NCBI RefSeq assembly: GCF_003985155.1
Contig: NZ_ML133686.1
Span: 280,001-344,000 of the forward strand
Source of the DNA: Rhizobium vallis
Lineage (GTDB): Bacteria > Pseudomonadota > Alphaproteobacteria > Rhizobiales > Rhizobiaceae
Reading direction: 5' to 3'
DNA: 64,000 bases
Shown: positions 42,756 to 49,974 of the stretch, one piece after another
Numbering within the stretch: the stretch's first letter is position 1
Layout: each line of letters starts with the position of its first letter
Translations under genes and position numbers: made by a program
The notes under the pieces: generated by a model
Databases searched by the model: none
Told to the model about the DNA's origin: nothing
Seen by the model: the letters and a program-made list of their open reading frames with translations, nothing else

Positions 42756-44312
42756 ATGGTCAACAAGGCAATCTTCAAAACCTACCTCGGGAAACTGCTT
42801 CCGGGAACGGATACGAAAAATCATGAAGCGGCCCCGGCCTACCAGCTGACGCCGCGCGAGGCGCTGGCGCAATATGCTGTTACCGGCACCTTCAACGGCA
42901 CCTTCTATGCGGATGGGGCTGAGCAGCTCGAAGCGGTAAAGACGCTTGCCCTTCAGGTCGAGCCGGAATTTCTCGCCAAGGTGGCTGTTTACGCCGCTGA
43001 AAAGGGTCACATGAAGGACATGCCGGTGACGTTGCTTGCCATGCTCTCCAGCCTTCAGAGCGATGCCTTCGCCCTTGTGTTCCCGCGGGTGGTGAAGAGC
43101 GGCAAGATGCTGCGCGGCTTCGTGCAGGTCATGCGCTCTGGCGCCACGGGGCGTAAGTCGCTCGGCACACGCCCGAAGAAGGCGGTGCAGGGATGGCTTG
43201 AACGGGCCAGCACCGAGCAGATCCTGCGTGCGATGGTTGGAAACGATCCTTCGCTCGCCGACGTGATCCGCATGGTGCATCCGAAGCCGGCTACAGAGGA
43301 CCGCAAGGCGCTTTATGCCTGGGCGATCGGCAAGCCGCACGACTATGCGGCACTGCCTGAACTCGTCAAGGCATTGGAAGCATTCCGACGTGACCAGACG
43401 GTGCCAGTGCCTGATGTCCCGTTCCAGATGCTGACCTCGCTGCCGCTGACGCGGGAGCATTGGGTCGAGATCGCCCGCAAGGGCGGCTGGCAGATGGTAC
43501 GGCAGAACCTCAACACCTTTGCACGCAACGGCGTGTTCGAAGTCGAGGGTTTTGCCGAGGCGCTGGCGGCGCGGCTTGCCGATCCGGAGGAAATCCGCAA
43601 GGCAAAGGTCTTCCCCTATCAGTTGATGATGGCGTGGAAGATGGTCGATGGTCAGATTCCGGATGTCGTACGGGATGCACTTCAGGACGCGATGGATATT
43701 GCCATCGCCAACGTGCCGTCCCTGATGGGCAATGTCGTGCTCTGCCCCGACGTGTCGGGTTCCATGGGCTCGCCCGTGACCGGTTACCGGAAGGGCGCGA
43801 CGTCCTCGGTTCGTTGCATCGATGTTGCCGGTCTGATGACCGCGGCGTTCCTGCAGCGCAACCCGAAGGCGCGGGTGCTGCCGTTCGAGAATGACGTGGT
43901 GCATGTCAGCCTCAACAAGCGGGATTCGGTGATGACCAATGCCGGTAAGCTGGCGAAAATCGGCGGCGGCGGAACCAATTGCTCCGCACCGCTGAAGAGG
44001 CTGGCAAACGAGAAGGCCAAGGTCGATCTCGTGGTGTTCATCTCGGACAATGAGTCCTGGGTGGATGCGCGCCGGAGCGGTCAGCCGACGGCTGTCATGA
44101 CGGAATGGGCCAGGATCAAGCGGGTCAACCCGGCTGCAAAGCTGGTCTGCCTCGACATCCAGCCCCATGCCACCACACAGGCGCCGACGCGGGAGGACGT
44201 GCTCAACATCGGTGGCTTCTCGGATGCCGTCTATGGGGTGATCACGGCTTTCGCGGCCAATAGCAAGGGAGCGGATGGCTGGGTGAAAGCCATCGAGGCA
44301 ATCGAGCTCTGA
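42756..44312 (+). CDS. rsr: Rsr, Ro60-like TROVE domain protein
   Basis: 518 residues, AGAGGTG ribosome site before the ATG. Residues ~10-330 form the TROVE HEAT-repeat ring (LTPREALAQYAVTGTFNGTF, ADVIRMVHPKPA). Residues ~325-515 are a von Willebrand A domain with the MIDAS Asp332-x-Ser334-x-Ser336 (CPDVSGSMGSP). Ro60 proteins hold misfolded or damaged RNAs in the ring and bind Y RNAs on the outside, often guiding a nuclease. The Y-RNA-like array begins just past the stop codon. Bacterial orthologues aid rRNA decay and stress survival. Confidence 0.94.
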   Translation: MVNKAIFKTYLGKLLPGTDTKNHEAAPAYQLTPREALAQYAVTGTFNGTFYADGAEQLEAVKTLALQVEPEFLAKVAVYAAEKGHMKDMPVTLLAMLSSLQSDAFALVFPRVVKSGKMLRGFVQVMRSGATGRKSLGTRPKKAVQGWLERASTEQILRAMVGNDPSLADVIRMVHPKPATEDRKALYAWAIGKPHDYAALPELVKALEAFRRDQTVPVPDVPFQMLTSLPLTREHWVEIARKGGWQMVRQNLNTFARNGVFEVEGFAEALAARLADPEEIRKAKVFPYQLMMAWKMVDGQIPDVVRDALQDAMDIAIANVPSLMGNVVLCPDVSGSMGSPVTGYRKGATSSVRCIDVAGLMTAAFLQRNPKARVLPFENDVVHVSLNKRDSVMTNAGKLAKIGGGGTNCSAPLKRLANEKAKVDLVVFISDNESWVDARRSGQPTAVMTEWARIKRVNPAAKLVCLDIQPHATTQAPTREDVLNIGGFSDAVYGVITAFAANSKGADGWVKAIEAIEL

Positions 44313-44333
44313 CGGGCTCACAGGAAGTAATAC

Positions 44334-44362
44334 CCTCGCGCCGCCGTGAATGGCGCGGGAGG
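44334..44362 (+). other. Hairpin between rsr and the first Y-like RNA
   Basis: CCT-CGCGCC (44334-44342) pairs with GGCGCG (44352-44357), then, after a GG bulge, AGG (44360-44362). It lies 21 bp after the rsr stop and directly before unit 1, so it may mark a processing point or stabilise the rsr message. Confidence 0.45.
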
Positions 44363-44497
44363 CCGTGACGAATGCCGGATGAAACTACAGATCGTTAATC
44401 TCCAGGTCGCGGGTTCGAATCCCGTCGGGTCCTTCAGTTCATGGACCCGTAGCTCAGCGGATAGAGCAGGGTGTTTCACCACACCTCGTCGTCACGG
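44363..44497 (+). ncRNA. Y-RNA-like unit 1 with permuted tRNA mimic
   Basis: Outer stem CCGTGACGA (44363-44371) with TCGTCACGG (44489-44497); inner stem TGAAAC (44380-44385) with GTTTCA (44473-44478). GACGAATG at 44367-44374 fits the GNCGAAN(0-1)G Ro-binding motif of bacterial Y RNAs. Inside lies a T-arm (GCGGG-TTCGAAT-CCCGT, 44409-44425), then a perfect acceptor-like stem CGGGTCC/GGACCCG (44426-44432, 44443-44449) closed by a 10-nt loop, then a D-arm TAGCTCAGCGGATAGAGC (44450-44467). The order is T-arm to D-arm, so a normal tRNA is excluded. Ends are approximate. Confidence 0.82.
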
Positions 44498-44507
44498 ACG
44501 AATGGAA

Positions 44508-44624
44508 TGACATGGCGAATGCATGGGGAACTACATCTGTGTCGCGAGTTCGAGTCTCGCCAGGGCCTGGTCCTGTAGCTCAGTTGGTAGAGCAAGCTGT
44601 TTCCCGGATATTTGTCGCCATAGT
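44508..44624 (+). ncRNA. Y-RNA-like unit 2 with permuted tRNA mimic
   Basis: Outer stem ATGGCGA (44512-44518) with TCGCCAT (44615-44621); inner stem GGGGAAC (44525-44531) with GTTTCCC (44599-44605), one G-U pair. GGCGAATG is at 44514-44521 and ACTACA follows the inner strand. T-arm GCGAG-TTCGAGT-CTCGC (44544-44560) is perfect. CAGGGCC/GGTCCTG (44561-44567, 44569-44575) form the acceptor-like hairpin with the innermost pairs open. D-arm TAGCTCAGTTGGTAGAGC (44576-44593) is canonical. Ends are approximate. Confidence 0.82.
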
Positions 44625-44630
44625 GGGAAT

Positions 44631-44760
44631 TGCAGTGGCGAATGCCGGACGGAACTACAGCCGCCACGTTGGATGGTCTGGCAGGTTCGACTCCTCCTGG
44701 GCATACGCTCTCTGGCACGAGCGGGGCCATCCGGTTTCGTCCACCCTCGTCGCCGCTGCA
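44631..44760 (+). ncRNA. Y-RNA-like unit 3, partly degenerate tRNA mimic
   Basis: Outer stem of 11 bp: 44631-44641 with 44750-44760 (one G-U). Inner stem GGACGGAAC (44647-44655) with GTTTCGTCC (44734-44742). GGCGAATG is at 44637-44644. An anticodon-stem equivalent GGATGGTC (44671-44678) pairs with GGCCATCC (44725-44732). The T-arm has one mismatch (GCAGG-TTCGACT-CCTCC), the acceptor hairpin is missing, and the D-arm is CGCTC-N8-GAGCG (44706-44723) without TAGCTCAG. Ends are approximate. Confidence 0.75.
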
Positions 44761-44772
44761 TGGCATGCACTA

Positions 44773-44789
44773 TCCCTGTTCCGCAGGGA
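44773..44789 (+). other. Spacer hairpin between units 3 and 4
   Basis: TCCCTG (44773-44778) pairs with CAGGGA (44784-44789) around TTCCG. It falls in the longest spacer of the array, so it may be a processing or pausing signal. No U-run is present. Confidence 0.4.
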
Positions 44790-44797
44790 CGGAATAA

Positions 44798-44935
44798 CTC
44801 GGCGAATGCCGGCAGGACTACAAGGAAGAGCGGCCCATCGGATTTCCGACGGGCAGGTCGGGTGTTCAAATCATCCCACGCTTCCGAAAGGAGCGTGTAG
44901 CTCAGTAAACTGTCCTGCCAAATCTCGTCGCCGGG
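44798..44935 (+). ncRNA. Y-RNA-like unit 4, acceptor stem capped by a GNRA loop
   Basis: Outer stem CTCGGCGA (44798-44805) with TCGCCGGG (44928-44935); inner stem GGCAGGAC (44811-44818) with GTCCTGCC (44912-44919), perfect. GGCGAATG is at 44801-44808. The T-arm is GGGTG-TTCAAAT-CATCC, followed by CACGCT...CC-GAAA-GG...AGCGTG, an acceptor-like stem closed by a GNRA tetraloop. TAGCTCAG remains but the second half of the D-arm is lost. An extra TCGG-ATTT-CCGA hairpin sits in the variable-arm position. Ends are approximate. Confidence 0.76.
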
Positions 44936-44948
44936 ACAATGGTAAGGC

Positions 44949-45046
44949 CCTGGGCGAATGCTGCCGGTGACTACAGGGGCCGCATCGCGCCATGATCATG
45001 GAATGCGTGCGGCGAGATAGATCTCCGGCAACGCTCGTCGCCCAGG
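44949..45046 (+). ncRNA. Y-RNA-like unit 5, tRNA mimic replaced by a simple hairpin
   Basis: Outer stem CCTGGGCGA (44949-44957) with TCGCCCAGG (45038-45046), perfect 9 bp; inner stem TGCCGG (44962-44967) with CCGGCA (45025-45030). GGCGAATG is at 44953-44960 and ACTACA at 44970-44975. No T- or D-arm is present; instead GCCGCA (44979-44984) pairs with TGCGGC (45008-45013), with CCATG-AT-CATGG inside. The shorter ~98-nt length reflects the lost module. Ends are approximate. Confidence 0.74.
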
Positions 45047-45098
45047 TGGTGTGAAGAGAAGCAACTGAACAAGAAGGACTGCAGACGCAGAAAAGACA

Positions 45099-46517
45099 AT
45101 GATAGCGGTAATGAGCGGACAGGATTTGATCGATGCCGGCATGAGCCAGGGGAAGTGGTTTCGCCCGGCTCTCGACGCGGCCAATGCGGTTTTGAGCAAG
45201 GGTGGCTCGGTGACAGATGCCCTGGAAGCGGCAAAAGCTTTCCAGCCCGGGCCGACGCTTGCCTTGAGGGCCGATAACGATATCGAGATCTATTCCAACA
45301 TCCGCGCCGAGAATGCCTTTGAGCAGGACAATGTCGAGAAGGTCAACGCGACGATGCGGGCGCTGGTGCGCACACCCGTTGTCCGGGCCGCAGCGATCAT
45401 GCCGGACGCTTGCCCGGCGGGCCCGGTCGGAACGATCCCAGTCGGCGGAGTGGTGGCGTCGGAAGCAATCCATCCCGGAATGCATTCGGCCGACATCTGC
45501 TGCTCCATGGCGATCTCGATCTTTCCCGGTGTGGATCCGAAGTCGCTTCTGGATGCCGTGCATGCCGTGACGCATTTCGGTCCCGGCGGCCGGCCGCGCG
45601 GCGCGCAGCTGAAGCCTTCCGAGGCGACGCTTTCGGCCTTCGAGCAGAATCCTTATCTGCGCGACGGCGTGCTGAGCGCTGGTATCGAGCATTTCGCGAC
45701 CCAGGGCGACGGCAATCATTTCGCCTATGTCGGGACGATGAAGTCGACCGGCGAAACCGCGCTTGTGACCCATCATGGATCGCGAGCACCGGGGGCGCGC
45801 CTCTACGACAAGGGCATGAAGGTCGCCAACCGGTTTCGGGAACGCATCTCGCCTGAGACGCATAGGGAAAATGCCTGGATTCCGGCCGATACCGAGGAAG
45901 GTGACCTCTACTGGTCGGCGTTGCAGACAATCCGCCAGTGGACCAGGGAAAACCACTATGTCCTTCACGACATGGCGGCGGAAAAGCTCTCGGCCAAGGT
46001 CGCGGACCGCTTCTGGAACGAACACAATTTCGTCTTCCGGAAGTCGGATGGGCTGTTCTACCACGGAAAGGGTGCGACCCCTGCCTTTGATAACTGGGCG
46101 CATGACGCGACCGATCTAACCATCATTCCGCTCAATATGGCGGAACCGATCCTGATCGTTCGTGGCTCGAACGCCGCCCATGGCCTCGGCTTCTCGCCGC
46201 ATGGCGCCGGTCGCAACTTTTCGCGCAGCGCGCATTTGAGGCAGCTATCTGCGGAGTATGGAGCGGATTCGCGAGGGCTCAGCCCGAACAACGTCGCGGC
46301 CATTCTGGAGAAGGAAACAAGCGGTCTCGATGCGCGGTTCTTCTCTGGTTTCGCCGACGTGTCGGAACTGCCGAGTGCCTACAAGAGTGCTGCGAACGTG
46401 CGGGCGCAGATCGAGCATTATGGTCTCGCCGAAGTGGTCGACGAGGTGATCCCCTACGGGAGCATCATGGCCGGCGACTGGCAGAAGAACGCGCCCTGGC
46501 GCAAGAAGCGCCAGTAA
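45099..46517 (+). CDS. rtcB: RtcB-family RNA ligase
   Basis: 472 residues from the ATG at 45099 (a second in-frame ATG at 45111 is possible; both ribosome sites are weak). Metal and guanylylation residues of RtcB are present: Asp132 and Cys135 (SADICCSM), His207 (GDGNHFAYV), His225 (HHGSR), His309 (EHNFVF) and the nucleophile His368 (SPHGAGRNFSR); KGATPAF is also conserved. It seals RNA with 2',3'-cyclic phosphate or 3'-phosphate to 5'-OH ends using GTP. It lies 53 bp after Y-like unit 5. No rtcA (RNA cyclase) gene accompanies it. Confidence 0.92.
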   Translation: MIAVMSGQDLIDAGMSQGKWFRPALDAANAVLSKGGSVTDALEAAKAFQPGPTLALRADNDIEIYSNIRAENAFEQDNVEKVNATMRALVRTPVVRAAAIMPDACPAGPVGTIPVGGVVASEAIHPGMHSADICCSMAISIFPGVDPKSLLDAVHAVTHFGPGGRPRGAQLKPSEATLSAFEQNPYLRDGVLSAGIEHFATQGDGNHFAYVGTMKSTGETALVTHHGSRAPGARLYDKGMKVANRFRERISPETHRENAWIPADTEEGDLYWSALQTIRQWTRENHYVLHDMAAEKLSAKVADRFWNEHNFVFRKSDGLFYHGKGATPAFDNWAHDATDLTIIPLNMAEPILIVRGSNAAHGLGFSPHGAGRNFSRSAHLRQLSAEYGADSRGLSPNNVAAILEKETSGLDARFFSGFADVSELPSAYKSAANVRAQIEHYGLAEVVDEVIPYGSIMAGDWQKNAPWRKKRQ

Positions 46518-46523
46518 ACACCG

Positions 46524-46549
46524 GGGAAGGCAACTAGGTTTGCCTTCCC
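46524..46549 (+). terminator. Strong hairpin ending the RNA-repair unit
   Basis: GGGAAGGCAA (46524-46533) pairs perfectly with TTGCCTTCCC (46540-46549) across CTAGGT, starting six bases after the rtcB stop. A U-tract is missing, but the 10-bp perfect stem and position suit a terminator shared with the converging cpaF-like gene. Confidence 0.6.
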
Positions 46550-46601
46550 TCGAATGCGCCATGTCGGGCAGACAGTTCCCAAGTGGCGTCCGCCAATGAG
46601 T

Positions 46602-47750
46602 TCAAGCCGTTGCCCGCGCGGCGGCTTCAGCCTTCATCCACTCCGAGCGCTCGGCGCCTTGCAGCTCTTCGATCGCATCGGTGGCGAAGCTCGGGACGAC
46701 ACCGGTCCATAGCAATGCGCCATCGGAATTGGAGTGGCCGTCGCCCTCAAGTTTGTAGATGCTCTCGACGATGTACTGGCCGTCATTGTTCAGGCCCTTG
46801 ATCTCGGAAATCTCGATCACCCGGCGTCTGCCGGTGCGCTTGAAGCGGGCGATCTGCACGACGACGTCGACTGCCGAAGCGATCTGGGCGCGGAGCGGCC
46901 GGAGTGGCATGTCGATGTCGGACATCAGCGCTAAGGTCTCCAGCCGGTGCAGGGCGTCGTAAGGTGTGTTGGCATGTACCGTCGAAAGGCTGCCGCTATG
47001 GCCCGACGTCATCGCCTGGATCATGTCGAGCGCCTCGCCGCCGCGGCACTCGCCGACGATGATGCGGTCGGGCCGCATGCGCAGCGACGAGCGGAACAGG
47101 TCGCGAATGCTGGCGCCGCCGCGGCCGAAACGGTCGGGCTTCGTCACTTCGAGATAGACGACATGTTCCTTGCGGATCTGCAGTTCCGAGGTGTCTTCGA
47201 TGACGATGACGCGCTCATGATCGGCAAAGGCTTCCGACAGCGCGTTCAGCATCGTCGTCTTGCCGGTGCCGGTGCCGCCGGAGATGATCACGTTCTTCTG
47301 AAGCCCGACGGCCGCCTGCAGCAGCGACAGCGACTCCTCCGTCAGGCTGCCCTGGGTGACGAGATCGCGGATGCTGCGATGTTCTTTCAGAAAGCGGCGG
47401 ATGGAGATGCAGAGCCCGGTGCGGGCGGCCGGCGGCTGGATCATCTGGACGCGCGAACCATCCGGCAGGCGAGCCTCGATACTCGGCTCTTCCGGCGTCA
47501 GCCGCTTGCCCGAGAATTGCGCGATGCTGCGCGCAGCCGATTCCAGATCCTCGCGGCTGGCAAAACGCGTATCGGCGCGCTCCAGCTTTCCTCGCCTTTC
47601 GACAAAGATGTCGGAGGTTCCATTGATCAGGATTTCGGAAACACTCGGGTCCTCGAGAAGGAAACGGATCGGTCCCAAGAGCTTGTCCAATGCCCTTGTC
47701 AGGACCTGCAAGGTCGCCTGTTCGGCGGCATCGTCGGAAACGGCTTTCAT
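46602..47750 (-). CDS. CpaF/TadA-type secretion ATPase, second copy
   Basis: 382 residues from the ATG at 47750, whose A is shared with the stop of the small upstream gene (TGATG). Domain order: N-terminal helical part (LLEDPSVSEILINGTSDIFVERRG), Walker A GGTGTGKTT, EDTSELQ, Walker B RPDRIIVGECRGGEALDM, and HSGSLSTVHANT. CpaF ATPases drive Flp-type pilus assembly. It is shorter than the second ATPase in this locus (632 aa) and transcribed the other way, so it is a divergent branch of the same system or an independent one. Confidence 0.87.
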   Translation of the reverse strand: MKAVSDDAAEQATLQVLTRALDKLLGPIRFLLEDPSVSEILINGTSDIFVERRGKLERADTRFASREDLESAARSIAQFSGKRLTPEEPSIEARLPDGSRVQMIQPPAARTGLCISIRRFLKEHRSIRDLVTQGSLTEESLSLLQAAVGLQKNVIISGGTGTGKTTMLNALSEAFADHERVIVIEDTSELQIRKEHVVYLEVTKPDRFGRGGASIRDLFRSSLRMRPDRIIVGECRGGEALDMIQAMTSGHSGSLSTVHANTPYDALHRLETLALMSDIDMPLRPLRAQIASAVDVVVQIARFKRTGRRRVIEISEIKGLNNDGQYIVESIYKLEGDGHSNSDGALLWTGVVPSFATDAIEELQGAERSEWMKAEAAARATA

Positions 47751-47881
47751 CAGAGCGGCATCCCGACAAGAACAGTGCTCATTCCAAACAGCGTTACCAT
47801 CATCTGAACTGCCGTCGGGAAGAACATCATCAGTGGAATGAGGACCAATGCAAGTATCAAGACGCTGCTCATCGTTTCCAT
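47750..47881 (-). CDS. 43-residue hydrophobic peptide coupled to the CpaF-like gene
   Basis: ATG at 47881 with GGAGAAAGAACT upstream reads METMSSVLILALVLIPLMMF and continues to MPL before TGA. The whole chain is hydrophobic with several Met, and can form one or two membrane helices. The stop codon overlaps the next start (TGATG), typical of translational coupling. The ALVLIPLM stretch resembles ALIVIPLM in the small pilin-like gene at 48391 on the other strand. It may be a minor pilin-like or membrane-anchor subunit; no family is recognised. Confidence 0.6.
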   Translation of the reverse strand: METMSSVLILALVLIPLMMFFPTAVQMMVTLFGMSTVLVGMPL

Positions 47882-48390
47882 AGTTCTTTCTCCGGAACGA
47901 CTGAAGGGTCATGCCCAATACGTCCGCGAAGCTTAATCCAGATCGCCAATCAACGCCATGGGTGTGTCCCGCGCCGAGCGGAGATGCGGCTGCGTCGCTC
48001 CGTCTATTCTATCGCTTTGAAAGAATTGACCAATTATGGGGCAGTAGACGCTGGTCGACAAATCCGCCGCACGTGGCGATTACCGGGGTGAAACTTTAGA
48101 ATATTCAGATGGTTAACTAGGAATTCCCATCGTCAACTCGGTTTCATCAGGCGGGGCCTCCAAGACAATTGGAACCCTTCGTTTCGTTTGCTTGACGGAG
48201 GGCTGGCCTTGGGCGCACTCTTGGGTCTTAATGGTGTTGCTCAACAAGCGTTGGCCACCGGGGAAGATAAACCGAAGCAGAAAACGTCGTTGAAACGAGC
48301 AACGTGCCGGTTCGAAACGATAGCGTATTCTTGCTTCATCTTCGCCAAGGTCTTCGATCCGAAACAAACCTAGGAACGAGGAATACGCAG
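47882..48390. other. Divergent intergenic region of the Tad-like locus
   Basis: 509 bp between the two divergent arms. It contains the ribosome sites of the peptide gene (right next to 47881) and of the pilin-like gene (AGGAACGAGGAA before 48391). Short open frames exist but none is convincing. It probably carries both promoters; no clear -24/-12 or palindromic site was recognised. Confidence 0.5.
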
Positions 48391-48594
48391 ATGTTTGGAA
48401 AACTCAAGACTCTCGCAATTGCACTTCATAAGGACGAACGCGGCGACATGGCCCAGATCGTCCTGGCCGTCGCGCTGATCGTCATTCCGCTGATGCTGCT
48501 CCTGCTCGCATTCGGCAAACAGATCGGCGAATGGTTCAACGAAAAGAACACGGCTCTCTCGGACGCCGAGAGAATTCCTGAGCCGGGCCAATAA
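48391..48594 (+). CDS. Small Flp-pilin-like protein
   Basis: 67 residues. A basic leader (MFGKLKTLAIALHKDERGD) precedes a 20-residue hydrophobic helix (AQIVLAVALIVIPLMLLLLA) and a charged tail. A leader ending in Gly followed by a membrane helix is the plan of type IVb (Flp) pilins, although the Glu at +5 is not evident here. It lies 13 bp upstream of the prepilin peptidase gene, supporting a pilin role. Confidence 0.65.
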   Translation: MFGKLKTLAIALHKDERGDMAQIVLAVALIVIPLMLLLLAFGKQIGEWFNEKNTALSDAERIPEPGQ

Positions 48595-48607
48595 GCGGAT
48601 CCGTGTC

Positions 48608-49171
48608 ATGGATATGACCTACGATCTGACCCAGATGCCTGCAGCGGCGGCTCTTGCCGTCGCCTGCGCCACGACCGCGGCGGTGCTCGATCACCGCCAT
48701 GGTCACATCCCGAACGCCGTGACCTATCCCTGCTTGCTTACCGGCTTCATGCTGGCAGCCATCAGCGGCGGTCTGGCAGGGATTGGCCTTGCTTTCGCCG
48801 GCCTGCTTGCTTCAGGCCTGATTTTCATCATCGCCTTCGCAGCCGGAAGCTGCGGAGGCGGCGATGTCAAGCTGATGGCGGCGCTCGGCGCCATTCTCGG
48901 CCTCTGGCCCGCCATCGACGTGACACTCGCATCGCTGATGGTCGGCGGCATGATCGCCGTCTTCTCGATGGCGCGGCGGGTTCAGTGGAACGTGCTGGCA
49001 CGAACGGTCGGACTGTTCGCCCTGCTCCTGCCTGCAGGTTTCCGCGATGCCGCTTCAGTGCTGAAGCCGCGCGAAACACATCATTCCGTCCGCTTCGGCG
49101 TTGCCGCCGCTCTCGGACTTCTGTGGTGCCTATTCATACCGGATTTCACCCCTCTTGCCCTCGTGAGGTAA
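48608..49171 (+). CDS. Prepilin peptidase (A24 family, CpaA-like)
   Basis: 187 residues with about five or six membrane helices. The two catalytic Asp of A24 peptidases are seen, one in AAVLDHRHGHIPN and one in GGGDVKLMAALGA (the GxGD motif). It should trim leaders of the pilin and TadE/G-like proteins encoded next to it. It lacks the N-methyltransferase domain of PilD, as usual in Tad systems. Confidence 0.88.
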   Translation: MDMTYDLTQMPAAAALAVACATTAAVLDHRHGHIPNAVTYPCLLTGFMLAAISGGLAGIGLAFAGLLASGLIFIIAFAAGSCGGGDVKLMAALGAILGLWPAIDVTLASLMVGGMIAVFSMARRVQWNVLARTVGLFALLLPAGFRDAASVLKPRETHHSVRFGVAAALGLLWCLFIPDFTPLALVR

Positions 49172-49176
49172 CGGCA

Positions 49177-49974
49177 ATGCGCTCCGAACTCGAACGCCCC
49201 ACTTTCGACGGTGCCTTCTGGAGTTCTATCCTGCACTCACGGACCTTCTGGATTCCGCAGGATCATGGCGCTCTTCTCGGTACCTTTACGATCGCCCTCA
49301 TACTCTTCGCTTCGATGCTGTTGCTGCCGCGGCTTTCCGCCCGCCGGCGCCGGATATCGGAACTGCACGGCGATAGCTCAGGCAGCACGACGATGATGGA
49401 TTTCGTGCTCGTCACGCCGATCTTCGTCTTCTTCATGTTCGTGGTCTTCCAATTCACGATCCTGGCGAAAAACCACCTCTTCACCCATTACGCCGCCTAT
49501 GCGGCGGCCCGCAGCGCCCGCGTCTATTTCTGCCCGGCCCTGCCGATCACCATCCGGAGCCTAATCGACGCGAAGACTTGCGATGACGATGCTGCCGCCG
49601 GCAAGGCCGATCTCGCCGCCCGCCTGGCGCTGATCCCGGCCGCGCCCTACGATCAGCTGAAATGCGTCGGCGCCTGCCAGCCGCCGGAAGAGGCGCTGAA
49701 GAACCTTGCCGATGCCTCGGGCCTTTCGAAGAACTGGCGCGCGATGCGCAACCAGGCCCGTTACATGTTTGATCCGCAGAACGTCACCGTCACCGTCGAT
49801 CGGGCGCCGATGGCGCTCTATGCCGCCATCAACCGCTCGCCGAACGTGCCTGTTACCGCAAAGGTGGAAGCGCGCTTCCTACTGCTCGAATATGCCGGTT
49901 GGGTCTTTGCCCGCGGCCAGAGGAAGGACGGCCGCTATTACACGATCTCGACCGCGGAGGTGAACCTGCTATGA
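49177..49974 (+). CDS. TadE/TadG-like pseudopilin with two membrane helices
   Basis: 265 residues from the ATG at 49177 (GAGGTAACGGCA upstream). The first helix is GTFTIALILFASMLLLPRL, the second MMDFVLVTPIFVFFMFVVFQ, after SSGST, which resembles the TadE N terminus. A Cys-containing periplasmic domain follows (YFCPALPIT, TCDDDA, CVGACQP), which may hold disulfides. It overlaps the next gene at ATGA. Extra N-terminal helix and length (~265) differ from the usual ~150-200 aa TadE, so its exact role is uncertain. Confidence 0.72.
   Translation: MRSELERPTFDGAFWSSILHSRTFWIPQDHGALLGTFTIALILFASMLLLPRLSARRRRISELHGDSSGSTTMMDFVLVTPIFVFFMFVVFQFTILAKNHLFTHYAAYAAARSARVYFCPALPITIRSLIDAKTCDDDAAAGKADLAARLALIPAAPYDQLKCVGACQPPEEALKNLADASGLSKNWRAMRNQARYMFDPQNVTVTVDRAPMALYAAINRSPNVPVTAKVEARFLLLEYAGWVFARGQRKDGRYYTISTAEVNLL

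Noticed and set aside
44400..44600. tRNA genes (T-arm and TAGCTCAG D-arm sequences)
   Set aside because: The T-arm comes before the D-arm, no anticodon loop with U33 and a proper stem is formed, and no CCA-end acceptor is free. They are better read as tRNA mimics within the Y-like RNAs.
44512..44970. Open reading frames of 96-152 codons across the interval between rsr and rtcB, on both strands
   Set aside because: They have poor start sites, give Arg/Ser/Cys-rich nonsense, and cross several paired stems. The structured RNA explanation accounts for the repeats.
44363..45046. CRISPR-like array from the recurring GGCGAATGC and ACTACA boxes
   Set aside because: Repeats are too short and uneven in spacing, the intervening parts are internally paired, and no cas gene is present.
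40939..46517. rtcA gene in the RNA-repair unit
   Set aside because: No frame with cyclase motifs was found between rtcR and the terminator hairpin.
48113..48373. Short ORFs in the divergent region of the Tad-like locus
   Set aside because: No ribosome sites, no recognisable features and both strands open, so chance frames are likely.
47882..48390. Sigma-54 promoter or riboswitch in the Tad-like intergenic region
   Set aside because: No TGGCAC/TTGC pair or convincing multi-stem structure could be built by eye.
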